This document shows positions 20,116-29,039 of a DNA stretch of 64,000 nucleotides, piece by piece. Under the pieces are notes generated by a model. The model worked only from the letters and a program-made list of their open reading frames with translations, did no database searches and had not been told where the DNA came from. Origin of the DNA: Legionella sp. PATHC035 (GTDB lineage Bacteria > Pseudomonadota > Gammaproteobacteria > Legionellales > Legionellaceae); assembly GCF_026191115.1 (NCBI RefSeq), contig NZ_JAPHOT010000001.1, positions 3,635,290 through 3,699,289 on the forward strand, in the 5' to 3' direction. The stretch's first letter is position 1; the number at the start of each line of letters is the position of its first letter. A program made the position numbers and the translations under genes.

Positions 20116-21354
20116 TTATTGTAGCTTAGGTTGGTCTTTTTCCTGAATCCCCTGTTGTTTTTCCGCTATCGTATGCCCCTTAAAAAATCTTAATTTATCT
20201 TTTTCAACGGGTTCCATCCTCTTATCAAAGTCCAGAATTGCTTGATAAAATTCAGTAGTTTCTGGCTTTTGTAACTTTTTGGGGCTACGGATCGCTCTCT
20301 CGGCAGCTGCCAGGATTTTTATATATTTATCTGCCGAACTTAAAGTAGGGTCAGTTGCAATTTTATAAATATGCGCAACACGGTGAGGGACTGTTTTCTC
20401 CTGTCCATCAATAACAATAGTCTTGCCTCCTCCTAATCCAAAGAAGCCCGTCTTCCATATTCCTTTTTTTATTTCATTCTGGAGCAGATCAATTATAAAA
20501 CTATTAAAAAATGCATGGTATTTTCTGTTGGGGATATTTTGCGGTGTATAAGTCCTTACAATCTCTGGATTTGACTCCCAAGGGGCTTCTACTTTTTTTA
20601 ATTGATTGTTTTCGTCTAAGAAGTAAAAATTGATTTGTCCCCGTTCATAATAAGGTTTGAATTGCTCCCAATAGCGGTAAAGAAAGCGAAGTTCAGCAAA
20701 AGTTATTTTGTCGAATTTTTTATCAAAACACATCTTATAATCTATTTTGTTCAAAACAAAATGTAGCTTATGTTCATTATTAAGCGTCCAAAACACGCCC
20801 ATCTTTGACATTTTTTTAATGAAGGGCATTTTGTCAGTTTGCTTTGTTAAGGGAGAAAGCTGTTCAATTTCATTGTTTAAAAGACTGGCATATGATTTGA
20901 ATGTTTGTGCTGGGGCATAAAAGGCATTGCTTGGTTTTGCAAAACTGGGATCGACAAGGGGTTCAAGAAAGGGGTCAATAGTTGCATTAAATAGCTCGTC
21001 TACTCTTTTAGCGAAAACATCTTTTCCTTGCGCTCTCAAAAAATAAAATAAACTAATACGTGAACCGCTTATTCCATAAACTAGATCCCCCTCCTCAAAT
21101 CCATCTAACAGGGTATCTAAGTTTTCTTCAAGAATATTGGGAATAAATTCTTTTAAATAAAATGGATAATGAGGCTCGGAGGGGCTGGAGATTACCTCTA
21201 AAACATGATGATATTCCTCTTCTATTTCTTCGGGAACTTCTTCTTCATCACCAAGATGTATCAAAGTATTATAACTTTTTTTTAGCTCTTCAATTTCATC
21301 AATATTGGAGTTCCAATAGGTTCGCAAAATCGAAGCTACCTGACGTTTTTTCAT
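20116..21354 (-). CDS. Hypothetical protein, candidate Dot/Icm effector
   Basis: A 412-residue soluble protein from the ATG at 21354; the frame extends to a TTG at 21393, but the ATG is the better start. I do not recognise a catalytic domain. The N-terminal 60 residues are acidic and helical (EEEVPEEIEEEYHH). The middle has GFFGLGGGKTIVIDGQEKTV, a Gly-rich turn that is not a proper P-loop. A helical segment (YIKILAAAERAIRSP) and a hydrophilic tail rich in Lys, Gln and Glu follow. Absence of a signal peptide, monocistronic placement between housekeeping genes and a polar C-terminus fit an effector in this genus, but nothing proves it. Confidence 0.55.
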   Translation of the reverse strand: MKKRQVASILRTYWNSNIDEIEELKKSYNTLIHLGDEEEVPEEIEEEYHHVLEVISSPSEPHYPFYLKEFIPNILEENLDTLLDGFEEGDLVYGISGSRISLFYFLRAQGKDVFAKRVDELFNATIDPFLEPLVDPSFAKPSNAFYAPAQTFKSYASLLNNEIEQLSPLTKQTDKMPFIKKMSKMGVFWTLNNEHKLHFVLNKIDYKMCFDKKFDKITFAELRFLYRYWEQFKPYYERGQINFYFLDENNQLKKVEAPWESNPEIVRTYTPQNIPNRKYHAFFNSFIIDLLQNEIKKGIWKTGFFGLGGGKTIVIDGQEKTVPHRVAHIYKIATDPTLSSADKYIKILAAAERAIRSPKKLQKPETTEFYQAILDFDKRMEPVEKDKLRFFKGHTIAEKQQGIQEKDQPKLQ

Positions 21355-21480
21355 ACAATATCGGATTGAATTTGTTTGTCTTAATATAGTCAAGCTGATG
21401 GCAATATGAAAATAAATCCAGCATTTCGGTGTTTTTTTGTTTCATTCCGTATGTGATGATATTCTATCTTTTTTGAGATG

Positions 21481-24132
21481 TTACTTTGAACAGACTAGTA
21501 ATTCCTGAATTAGTTTTTGCTTTAGAATTTCCTTCTCATCATTATTTAATGACTGATTGTTTTGATTTGTAATATAAAATGTATCTTCTGCACGTTCTCC
21601 GGCAGTTACAATTTTTGCATTATGTAAGTGAATATTTAAGGTTGAAAATACCCTACCTATAGTTGCCAGCAGGCCAGGTCTATCTCCAGTGACCATGAAT
21701 AATCGAGTTTGATGATTAGTCAGATCATCGTTGTAATGAATTTGAGTTTTAACATTAAAATGTGCCAAAGCCCTTGAAAGTCTTTTTCGAGCTATGGCAG
21801 GCAATTGTTCTGTTTTCGCTAAATGGGTACATAAAGCCTGTTGAATATCATGGGAGCGTTGTTTATTAAAAAATGCCTGATTTTGCTCATCTAAAATAAT
21901 GTAAGTGTCCAAATCATATTGATTATCACAGGTAAGAATCATTGCTTCTTGAATGGTGACATTGTGGTTGCTTAAAACAGTTGTCGCAATGGCAAACCGA
22001 TCATCTCGATGGGGCATATAGATAAAAACTTCAGTTCCACCTTGGCTATGATGAGGCATAATCATGACTAAGGGAAATTTTGTGCATGCAAGAATTGCCT
22101 TGGTATGACGGGCTATGATTTCAGGAGATTCATGTAAAAAATATTTATCTCTAAATTGTTCCCATAAGTTTTCAACCATTTTTGCTGATGTTCCTTCAGC
22201 AACCAATATCGATAAAGCATAGTGCTTACGTGCTTTAATGAGTTCTGTTTCATCCATTAATTCTTGTTCTTTATGTAACATATGTTTGGCAGCACGATAT
22301 AACTCCTTAAGCAGAGAATCTTTCCAAGAATTCCATAACGTGGGGTTGGTACCACAAATATCTGCAACCGTGAGCAGATACAGATAATCCAAATAGTGAG
22401 GGTGGGGTAAGAGTTGGCAAAAATTCTTTATCGTATTGGGATCATAAATATCCTGGCGTTGTGCGGTTTGGGACATGATGAGGTGGTTCCGTACAAGCCA
22501 CACAAGCAAATCACAGTCTTCTTTTTCAAGTTTGTGATTTTGCGCAAAATGTAATGCCTCAACTGCACCCAGTTCAGAATGATCGCCGCCTCTTCCTTTG
22601 GCAATATCATGAAATAATGCGCTTAGATAGAGTAGTTCAGGTTTGTTTAAAGTAGACATGATTTGTACGCAGAGGGGAAATTGCGCGGCATAGTTTTTTT
22701 CTTTGAAACGTGACAGATTGCGAATTACGAATAATGTGTGCTGATCTACTGTATACACATGAAATAAATCATATTGCATTTGCCCAGTGACCATAGCAAA
22801 ACATTCCAGATAATGGGCTAGAACACCATATCGGCTCATTCGATGTAAGGCCTTATAAGGTCCATCCGCTGTTTTAAGAATACTCATAAATAATTCAGTT
22901 GTTTCTGAAGAAGCTTTAAAGCGCTTATTCATCAAATAAAGTGATTCTCTAATTAAACGAATAGTATTCGCTCGGACTCCTTCAATATCAGGGCGTTTTG
23001 CTATCCAGAGAAATAATTTTAATAGTGCTTGCGGATGGTGGATAAATATGCGAGTGTTTCTTACTTCGATGTAGTTATTAGACAATTGGAATTCATTATC
23101 GAGATGAAATAGTTTTTGTTTGGGGGAGTGAGCTATAGTTTCATCAAACCATTGTAATAACATCTCATTAAGTTCTCTATTCCGTTTGATTACTTTAAAG
23201 TAATCTTTCATAAATTGTTCTATGGCTAGTGAATGAGGTTTATCTTTATAGCCAAAAAACTGAGCTAGTTTAATCTGATAATCAAAAGATAAGCGTTCCT
23301 CCGCTTTTTCAGCTAATACATGTAAGGCAAAACGGACGCGCCAGAGAAAATGCTGGCAGTATGTTAGTTTTTCATATTCTTTATCCGTAATGAATCCATA
23401 GCTTATGCCATCTGCTAATTTTTTAATATTAAAATGACGCTTACCAATGCTGAGTAGAATATGCAAATCTCGTAGACCGCCAGGGCCATATTTGACATTG
23501 GGTTCCAGGTTATAAGCTGTCTCACCATATTTAGCATCGCGTTTTTTTTGCTCTTGAAGTTTTGCTAAAAAATAATCATGACTTGTCCACATGTGCAGGG
23601 GATGGATTTGATAAGTCAATTCTTCCATTAATGCGCCTCGACCGCATAATAAAAACATGTCCATGAGACTTGAAATCACAGCAACATCTTGAGATGCGAG
23701 ATCCGCACACGAGGAAACGCTAGTGATTTGATGGCTGAGATCCAACCCAACATCCCAGCAATCCTGGATAAAGTTTTGTGCGCGCTGTAATTGTGATTTC
23801 GAGACTTTATCAGTGTGCAGCAATAATATATCAATATCAGAATAGAGATGCAGCTCTCGACGCCCATAACTGCCCAGGGCGAGAAGGCAAAAAACCTCAT
23901 GATCCAATTGATTTTTAGTGAATAGACTGATTACCAATTCATCGATGAAGGCAACAAGTTTACGGATAATGGTGGTGATATTGGTTTTATAATCGAATTC
24001 TTCGCGTAATTTTTCTTTAAATTGTCTTAGAGAGTTTTTAAGATGTTGCAACTCTAAGGTCATCCCTTTTTTTTCTGCATCAAGTGCTTGTGCAAAGGGA
24101 TGACTTTTTGTAGGTTTATTTTCGTTCTTCAT
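21481..24132 (-). CDS. glnD: Bifunctional uridylyltransferase/uridylyl-removing enzyme GlnD
   Basis: An 883-residue GlnD of typical length, which uridylylates and deuridylylates PII proteins in response to glutamine. The nucleotidyltransferase motif GSYGRREL...DID is at about residues 87-101. The HD hydrolase domain has LFHDIAKGRGGDHSELG, and two C-terminal ACT domains follow (TVLSNHNVTIQEAMIL, and GDRPGLLATIGRVF). Its start lies inside the 3' end of map (17-base overlap), so map and glnD form an operon. Confidence 0.96.
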   Translation of the reverse strand: MKNENKPTKSHPFAQALDAEKKGMTLELQHLKNSLRQFKEKLREEFDYKTNITTIIRKLVAFIDELVISLFTKNQLDHEVFCLLALGSYGRRELHLYSDIDILLLHTDKVSKSQLQRAQNFIQDCWDVGLDLSHQITSVSSCADLASQDVAVISSLMDMFLLCGRGALMEELTYQIHPLHMWTSHDYFLAKLQEQKKRDAKYGETAYNLEPNVKYGPGGLRDLHILLSIGKRHFNIKKLADGISYGFITDKEYEKLTYCQHFLWRVRFALHVLAEKAEERLSFDYQIKLAQFFGYKDKPHSLAIEQFMKDYFKVIKRNRELNEMLLQWFDETIAHSPKQKLFHLDNEFQLSNNYIEVRNTRIFIHHPQALLKLFLWIAKRPDIEGVRANTIRLIRESLYLMNKRFKASSETTELFMSILKTADGPYKALHRMSRYGVLAHYLECFAMVTGQMQYDLFHVYTVDQHTLFVIRNLSRFKEKNYAAQFPLCVQIMSTLNKPELLYLSALFHDIAKGRGGDHSELGAVEALHFAQNHKLEKEDCDLLVWLVRNHLIMSQTAQRQDIYDPNTIKNFCQLLPHPHYLDYLYLLTVADICGTNPTLWNSWKDSLLKELYRAAKHMLHKEQELMDETELIKARKHYALSILVAEGTSAKMVENLWEQFRDKYFLHESPEIIARHTKAILACTKFPLVMIMPHHSQGGTEVFIYMPHRDDRFAIATTVLSNHNVTIQEAMILTCDNQYDLDTYIILDEQNQAFFNKQRSHDIQQALCTHLAKTEQLPAIARKRLSRALAHFNVKTQIHYNDDLTNHQTRLFMVTGDRPGLLATIGRVFSTLNIHLHNAKIVTAGERAEDTFYITNQNNQSLNNDEKEILKQKLIQELLVCSK

Positions 24133-24883
24133 TGCGCAGAGTCAAAATTTCTACACCATCATCGGTAACCAATAAGGTATGTTCCCATTGGGCGGAAAGA
24201 CTGTGATCTTTAGTGACTACAGTCCAATGATCAGGTAATAAACGAGTGTGGTGTTTGCCAATATTGATCATGGGTTCAATGGTGAATGTCATCCCAGGCT
24301 CCAGTTTCATTCCGGTGTTAGGTATTCCATAATGCAGTACTTGGGGATCTTCATGAAAAATACGTCCTATGCCATGGCCACAATAATCACGGACAACGGA
24401 GCAACGATTTTTTTCCGCATGCTGTTGGATGGCATGTCCTATATCACCTAAATGGACCCCGGGTTTTACCATGTCAATTCCTATAAACAAACACTCATGA
24501 GCCACCTGAGTTACATGTTTTGCTTTGACTGATGGCGTACCAATTATGAACATCTTACTTGTATCGCCATGATATTCGTCTTTGATTACGGTGACATCAA
24601 TATTGATAATATCGCCATCTTTTAAAACCTTTTTTCCTGGGATCCCATGGCATACTACATGATTGACTGAGGTACAAATGGATTTTGGAAACCCATTATA
24701 ATTTAAAGGAGCAGGAATGGCTTTTTGTGTGTTGACGATGTAGTCATGACAAATAGTATTCAGTTCATCTGTAGTGACGCCTTCTTGTACATAGGGTCCA
24801 ATCATCTCAAGAACTTCTGCGGCCAGTTTGCCGGCAACACGCATTTTTTCGATTTCATCAGGGGTTTTTATAGTAACTGCCAT
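24116..24883 (-). CDS. map: Methionine aminopeptidase, type I
   Basis: About 255 residues starting MAVTIKTPDEIEKMRVAGKL, which aligns with the E. coli Map start; the frame runs on to a TTG at 24907, which adds eight residues with no family support. Metal ligands are seen in NIDVTV and HGDTSKMF (Asp pair), CGHGIGRIFHE (His), FTIEPM (Glu) and EHTLLV (Glu). It removes the initiator Met from nascent proteins. It is followed by glnD with an overlap. rpsB, which often sits next to map, is not adjacent here. Confidence 0.95.
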   Translation of the reverse strand: MAVTIKTPDEIEKMRVAGKLAAEVLEMIGPYVQEGVTTDELNTICHDYIVNTQKAIPAPLNYNGFPKSICTSVNHVVCHGIPGKKVLKDGDIINIDVTVIKDEYHGDTSKMFIIGTPSVKAKHVTQVAHECLFIGIDMVKPGVHLGDIGHAIQQHAEKNRCSVVRDYCGHGIGRIFHEDPQVLHYGIPNTGMKLEPGMTFTIEPMINIGKHHTRLLPDHWTVVTKDHSLSAQWEHTLLVTDDGVEILTLRNEERK

Positions 24884-25020
24884 AGGTGATCCAAAAGTGT
24901 TATTCAATTTTGTTCCAATAAATTATAGTGTAGGCTGAATAAGAACTGTATGTATTCATGGTTTTGGAACGAACACCATCTTAGCATAACTGATTATACA
25001 TGTCACCGAATCCAATTTGA

Positions 25021-25114
25021 TACTAGGTTTCAGACCAGTTCGGGAGTTGTTGTCGAATCGAGAACATCACGAGAGATCCCCAGTGTATTGTTACTACAAC
25101 ATGGAGATCACTCG
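25021..25114 (-). repeat. Degenerate dispersed intergenic repeat, copy B
   Basis: Read on the minus strand it contains 'gatctccatgttgtagtaac', then 'ggggatctctcg', then 'caactcccgaactggtctga'. The first two words match copy A at 1680-1760; the last matches 'cgactcccgatgactagacc' at 29010-29035 (copy C). It therefore links the three copies into one family. Confidence 0.5.
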
Positions 25115-25124
25115 TTTGCAGAAT

Positions 25125-25586
25125 TTAGGTTGGTTTAGGGCTATCGCCAACATGTCGTCGGTCTTGTTTCTGGGCTTTCATTTTTGCCGCGATTTCTAAT
25201 TGTTTATCGGTTATTAAGAAAAGTTGACTGTACCAAAAAGATCCATATTTAGTCTGTGCTCCAGGATTATATTTCTGAACGTTCTTTCCAATAACAATTT
25301 CAGGCTCTACGTCAGTTGAGTATTTACCATTATGGTTTGGAGTATAGGCCAAAAAAGAATCTTCAGTGGCAGGTGGTGTTTTCAAATAAATGGTAAATGC
25401 TTTTAAAGTAATCTCGCTTTTTCGTCTCGTGTTTTGTAAGGCTTCCTTAATTAAGTCTTGCAACTCAATTATGGAGCCATCTTCCAGATCAACAAAACAA
25501 TCTTTAGCGTCTTTAGGAGAACCATGTTCGTCGATTTCAATAACTTTTTTAAAGACTTTGCCAGGAGGAATTGATAGATAAATCAT
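25125..25586 (-). CDS. Hypothetical protein
   Basis: A 153-residue soluble protein that I do not recognise. It starts MIYLSIPPGKVFKKVIEI with no signal peptide and looks mostly beta-stranded in the first 100 residues. The C-terminal third is basic (KMKAQKQDRRHVGDSPKP). An isolated gene between an intergenic repeat and a divergent small secreted protein gene. It may be an effector or a regulatory protein; no function is assigned. Confidence 0.55.
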   Translation of the reverse strand: MIYLSIPPGKVFKKVIEIDEHGSPKDAKDCFVDLEDGSIIELQDLIKEALQNTRRKSEITLKAFTIYLKTPPATEDSFLAYTPNHNGKYSTDVEPEIVIGKNVQKYNPGAQTKYGSFWYSQLFLITDKQLEIAAKMKAQKQDRRHVGDSPKPT

Positions 25587-25734
25587 AATACTTCTTCATA
25601 AGGGTAAACAATTACTCGAGTGTATCATAATCATTCAAAATTCATATTTATTTGTCGTAGAATTTTGTTTCACTTACTCTCATTTCGAGTACTATACTTT
25701 ATTAATGTCTGGCCGCTTACTCTAAGGAAAGAAA

Positions 25735-26097
25735 ATGAAAGTATGTGCTCGCGGTTTCCTGTTTGCTTTATCCTTTCTTACAAGTATCTCTATTTTTGCT
25801 TTTGAGGGGCATGTCGGTGGCGGCTATCATGGCGCACCTCCTCCAAATACTGGGTACGATAATGGGTATCATAACAACACTAATTATAATAATTACCACG
25901 GTAATTACTATCACAACGATGATTGGTATGGAGATGGGGTTAATGTGAACACGGACGACATTTGGTATGATGATAATTTGAATGATAATACCGGTGTGGT
26001 TATTGGAGTGCCTGCAGAAGGTTATTATGATCCTTCATGCCAAACAATAGATGACTGCAGTTCAGGTACTTGTGAGTTGCTTAATACATGTGAATAA
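25735..26097 (+). CDS. Small secreted Asn/Tyr/Gly-rich protein
   Basis: A 120-residue protein with a clear signal peptide (basic start, FLFALSFLTSISIFAFEG). The mature part is dominated by Asn, Tyr, His, Gly and Asp in low-complexity runs (NNTNYNNYHGNYYHNDDW), and ends in a four-Cys segment (CQTIDDCSSGTCELLNTCE) that could form two disulphides. AAGGAAA lies just before the ATG. It ends five bases before the FAD oxidoreductase gene, so the two are probably co-transcribed. The composition suggests metal binding or a sticky surface protein; function unknown. Confidence 0.75.
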   Translation: MKVCARGFLFALSFLTSISIFAFEGHVGGGYHGAPPPNTGYDNGYHNNTNYNNYHGNYYHNDDWYGDGVNVNTDDIWYDDNLNDNTGVVIGVPAEGYYDPSCQTIDDCSSGTCELLNTCE

Positions 26098-26102
26098 GGG
26101 TT

Positions 26103-27149
26103 ATGGATAAAAAGACATATCAATGGGCAGTGGTAGGGGCTGGTCCTGCGGGGATAGCGGCAGTCGGTAAGTTATTAGATTATGGTATTTTAGCGGAAGA
26201 TATTTTATGGATTGACCCCCATTTTAAGGTTGGCGATTTAGGTCTTTACTGGGGCAGCGTTTCGAGTAATACAAAGGTAAAATTTTTTAATGATTTTTTA
26301 TTGGCAGTTCGTTCTTTTCATTACCAAGATGCACCGATTGATTTTCAATTAAATCATTTACCTGTTGATGAAACATGCACTTTAAGTTTCATTGTTGAAC
26401 CGTTACAGTGGATTACGGAACATTTGTTACAAAAGGTTCAATCAGTAAAAACAACAATTCGCAGTATGTCCTTATCTAAGCGTTTATGGTCTTTATGTTC
26501 AGACTCAAAAAGCTACCAAGCCAAAAATGTCGTATTGGCTACAGGTGCACTCCCGTCTACATTAAATTATCCCGGTGTTAATGTCATTCCTTTTGATACA
26601 GCGATTGATAAAGAGAAACTGTCATCTGTGATTCAGCGGGATGAGACTTTTGGTGTATTCGGTTCATCACATTCAGCAATTATTATTTTAAAGCATCTTG
26701 TCGAATTGAAGGTTCAAAAGGTGATTAATTTTTATCGTTCCCCATGTCGTTATGCTATTGAAATGGATGATTGGATTCTTTTCGATAATACTGGACTTAA
26801 GGGGCAAACTGCGGCTTGGGCACGTGAACATATTGATGGTGTTTTGCCTTCTAATCTGGTTCGTTATAATCTCAGTGAACCTAATATTGCACGTTTTTTA
26901 CCTGAATGCGACCAAGTAGTTTATGCAGTAGGTTTTGAGCAACGAAAAAGCATTGTAATTGGTGATTACGAAAATGCGCATCATAATCCCTATGTTGGCA
27001 TCATTGGGCCCGGATTGTTTGGATTAGGTATTGCTTATCCCGAAACAAAGACTGATATTTATGGCAATGTCGAGTCTCAGGTGGGGTTATGGAAGTTTAT
27101 GGTGTACCTGAATAAGGTAATGCCAGTTTGGTTGAAGTATCCCACTTAA
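26103..27149 (+). CDS. FAD-dependent pyridine nucleotide-disulphide-type oxidoreductase
   Basis: A 348-residue two-dinucleotide-fold flavoprotein. FAD-binding VVGAGPAGIAAVGKL is at about residues 9-23. A second, NAD(P)-type site reads FGVFGSSHSAIIIL, and NVVLATGALPS and VVYAVGFEQ are the usual motifs of the family. No CxxC redox pair is visible, so it is not a thioredoxin reductase; it is more like flavin monooxygenase or lysine/ornithine hydroxylase relatives, although the substrate is unknown. AAGGG precedes the ATG, and the gene follows a small secreted protein gene by five bases. Confidence 0.75.
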   Translation: MDKKTYQWAVVGAGPAGIAAVGKLLDYGILAEDILWIDPHFKVGDLGLYWGSVSSNTKVKFFNDFLLAVRSFHYQDAPIDFQLNHLPVDETCTLSFIVEPLQWITEHLLQKVQSVKTTIRSMSLSKRLWSLCSDSKSYQAKNVVLATGALPSTLNYPGVNVIPFDTAIDKEKLSSVIQRDETFGVFGSSHSAIIILKHLVELKVQKVINFYRSPCRYAIEMDDWILFDNTGLKGQTAAWAREHIDGVLPSNLVRYNLSEPNIARFLPECDQVVYAVGFEQRKSIVIGDYENAHHNPYVGIIGPGLFGLGIAYPETKTDIYGNVESQVGLWKFMVYLNKVMPVWLKYPT

Positions 27150-27320
27150 GTTTTAATTCGTGATCCGTGAACACTAATGCTCTTGGATCATGAGAACTCA
27201 ATTAATACCGTCCATTTTGTTATCTAAATCAGCTTTTTTAGTGTCAAGATAAGGCTGAATAAGAATCACTATTAAATATAAAAAAAAATTTGTAAAATAC
27301 ACCTCTATTTTGAGGAGAAA

Positions 27321-28937
27321 ATTATCAAAACAAGTCGTACAAGTTATTGGTCTAGTGAACTCATCACCTTAGTGTGTAGCCTTTTTTTTACCTTAGCATG
27401 TAATAGCTCTTTCTGGACAGAATTACTTCAAGGCAAAGAATTAGCAAATCCACATACCTGGTTTGTTATATTTTGTACAGCAACTGCAATCACTGGTTTG
27501 CAGTGGTTCTTACTTCTTTTAGTGATTAATCGTTGGACTTTCAAATGGTTTACTATGGGGCTGTTACTGGTCACATCTGTTGCTGTGTATTTTATGAGTA
27601 CATTTCATGTGTACATTGATCCCACCATGATTACCAATGTTGTTAGCACCGACTATCAGGAGAGCAGCGAGTTTTTGCAGTGGCGTATTCTTCCTTATTT
27701 TTTATTCCTAGGAGTAGTCCCTTGCTGGATCATTTGGCATATTAAAATTTATAAAAGAAGCCTTCCTTCCTATTGGGCTGGACGATTAGGAACTATTTTT
27801 TTGTCATTGTGTATGATGTTTGGTGGTTCGTGGGCAATATTTCAAGAACTTGGTCCCATTCTTCGGGAAAGAAAACAAATCGTCTATTTACTGACTCCTT
27901 TAAATATCATTTCATCTTCAACAAAAGCGTATTGGAGAGCGCGACAGGCGCATGTTGATAAAACAAAAATTATGATTGGAGCAGATGCTCACAAGCTTCC
28001 ACGCACTGAAAATAGTAAACCACGCGTTATTATCCTTGTCGTTGGCGAGACGGTTCGCGCTGGAAACTGGGGTTTAAATGGATATCATAGACAAACAACC
28101 CCAGAACTTGCTAAACGTCGAGTGATTAATTTCAGTGAAGTCACCAGTTGCGGTACGACAACAGCAGTTTCGTTGCCCTGTATGTTTTCTCCTTATGGCA
28201 TTCATGCATACAACAGTAAGAAAATTGATCAAACGGAATCTCTGCTCCATTTATTGGATCGTACCCATGTTTCTATTTTGTGGCGTGATAACCAATCAGG
28301 CTGTAAAGGGGTATGTGAAGACTCCATGGTGGAAAAATTAAAAAAAGATGCTTTATGTCAAAGCAAACGTTGTTTTGATGAGGTTCTTTTGCATCAACTT
28401 CAGGAACGGATTGTTAATAAAAAGGGGGATCAGCTGATCATCTTGCATATGCTTGGTAATCACGGTCCAGCGTATTTTGAACGTTACCCAGAGCAATTTA
28501 AACGTTGGACTCCTATCTGTGAAACCACGGATTTATCCACTTGCTCACAAAAAGCATTGGTAAATACTTATGATAATGCGATTTTGTATACAGATTCGAT
28601 ATTAGCTCATGCAATTGATTTGTTACATAATATTAAATCCCACGATACAGGATTAATCTATGTATCGGATCATGGTGAGTCACTTGGGGAACATAATTTA
28701 TTTCTTCATGGGTTACCTTATTTTATGGCTCCGGACGAACAAAAGAAGGTTCCTATGATTCTCTGGTTATCAGATGGATTATCGAAACAATTAGCCATGA
28801 ACAAAAATTGTTTGCTTAATAAGCAATCTGACCCGATATCGCATGATTATTTATTTTCAACGCTGTTGTCGCTTTTTGATGTCAAAGCAAAGGAATACAA
28901 TCCAAAATTTGATTTGATTCACTCATGTCGCATATAA
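27321..28937 (+). CDS. Lipid A phosphoethanolamine transferase, EptA/LptA family, with a probable non-canonical start
   Basis: An inner-membrane enzyme of the alkaline-phosphatase superfamily. Several N-terminal helices are followed by a periplasmic domain with GETVRAGNWGLNGY (metal Glu). The nucleophile-Thr region is CGTTTAVSLPCMFS, and DHGESLGEHNLFLHG supplies metal ligands. It adds phosphoethanolamine to lipid A, which usually lowers sensitivity to cationic peptides. The first canonical codon, GTG 27372, falls inside the first membrane helix and lacks a ribosome site. GAGGAG at 27312-27317 points instead to ATT 27321 or ATC 27324, giving about 538 residues and the short pre-helix tail normal for EptA. 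The true start needs proof. Confidence 0.85.
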   Translation: MIKTSRTSYWSSELITLVCSLFFTLACNSSFWTELLQGKELANPHTWFVIFCTATAITGLQWFLLLLVINRWTFKWFTMGLLLVTSVAVYFMSTFHVYIDPTMITNVVSTDYQESSEFLQWRILPYFLFLGVVPCWIIWHIKIYKRSLPSYWAGRLGTIFLSLCMMFGGSWAIFQELGPILRERKQIVYLLTPLNIISSSTKAYWRARQAHVDKTKIMIGADAHKLPRTENSKPRVIILVVGETVRAGNWGLNGYHRQTTPELAKRRVINFSEVTSCGTTTAVSLPCMFSPYGIHAYNSKKIDQTESLLHLLDRTHVSILWRDNQSGCKGVCEDSMVEKLKKDALCQSKRCFDEVLLHQLQERIVNKKGDQLIILHMLGNHGPAYFERYPEQFKRWTPICETTDLSTCSQKALVNTYDNAILYTDSILAHAIDLLHNIKSHDTGLIYVSDHGESLGEHNLFLHGLPYFMAPDEQKKVPMILWLSDGLSKQLAMNKNCLLNKQSDPISHDYLFSTLLSLFDVKAKEYNPKFDLIHSCRI

Positions 28938-28941
28938 AATA

Positions 28942-29035
28942 GAGCGCAGCGAGGTATACTCGCTCGTAACCGTGGGTTGCTGGGTAGGGGGTTCTCGCTG
29001 CGCTCGGGATGACAGACGACTCCCGATGACTAGAC
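28942..29035 (+). repeat. Dispersed intergenic repeat, copy C, with a 12-bp perfect palindrome
   Basis: GAGCGCAGCGAG (28942-28953) and CTCGCTGCGCTC (28994-29005) are perfect 12-bp inverted arms, followed by 'gggatgacagacgactcccg'. It fills the gap between two converging genes. The 'cgggatgac' and 'actcccga' words tie it to copies A and B. It may also end transcription, though there is no T-run. Confidence 0.65.
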
Positions 29036-29039
29036 CAGG

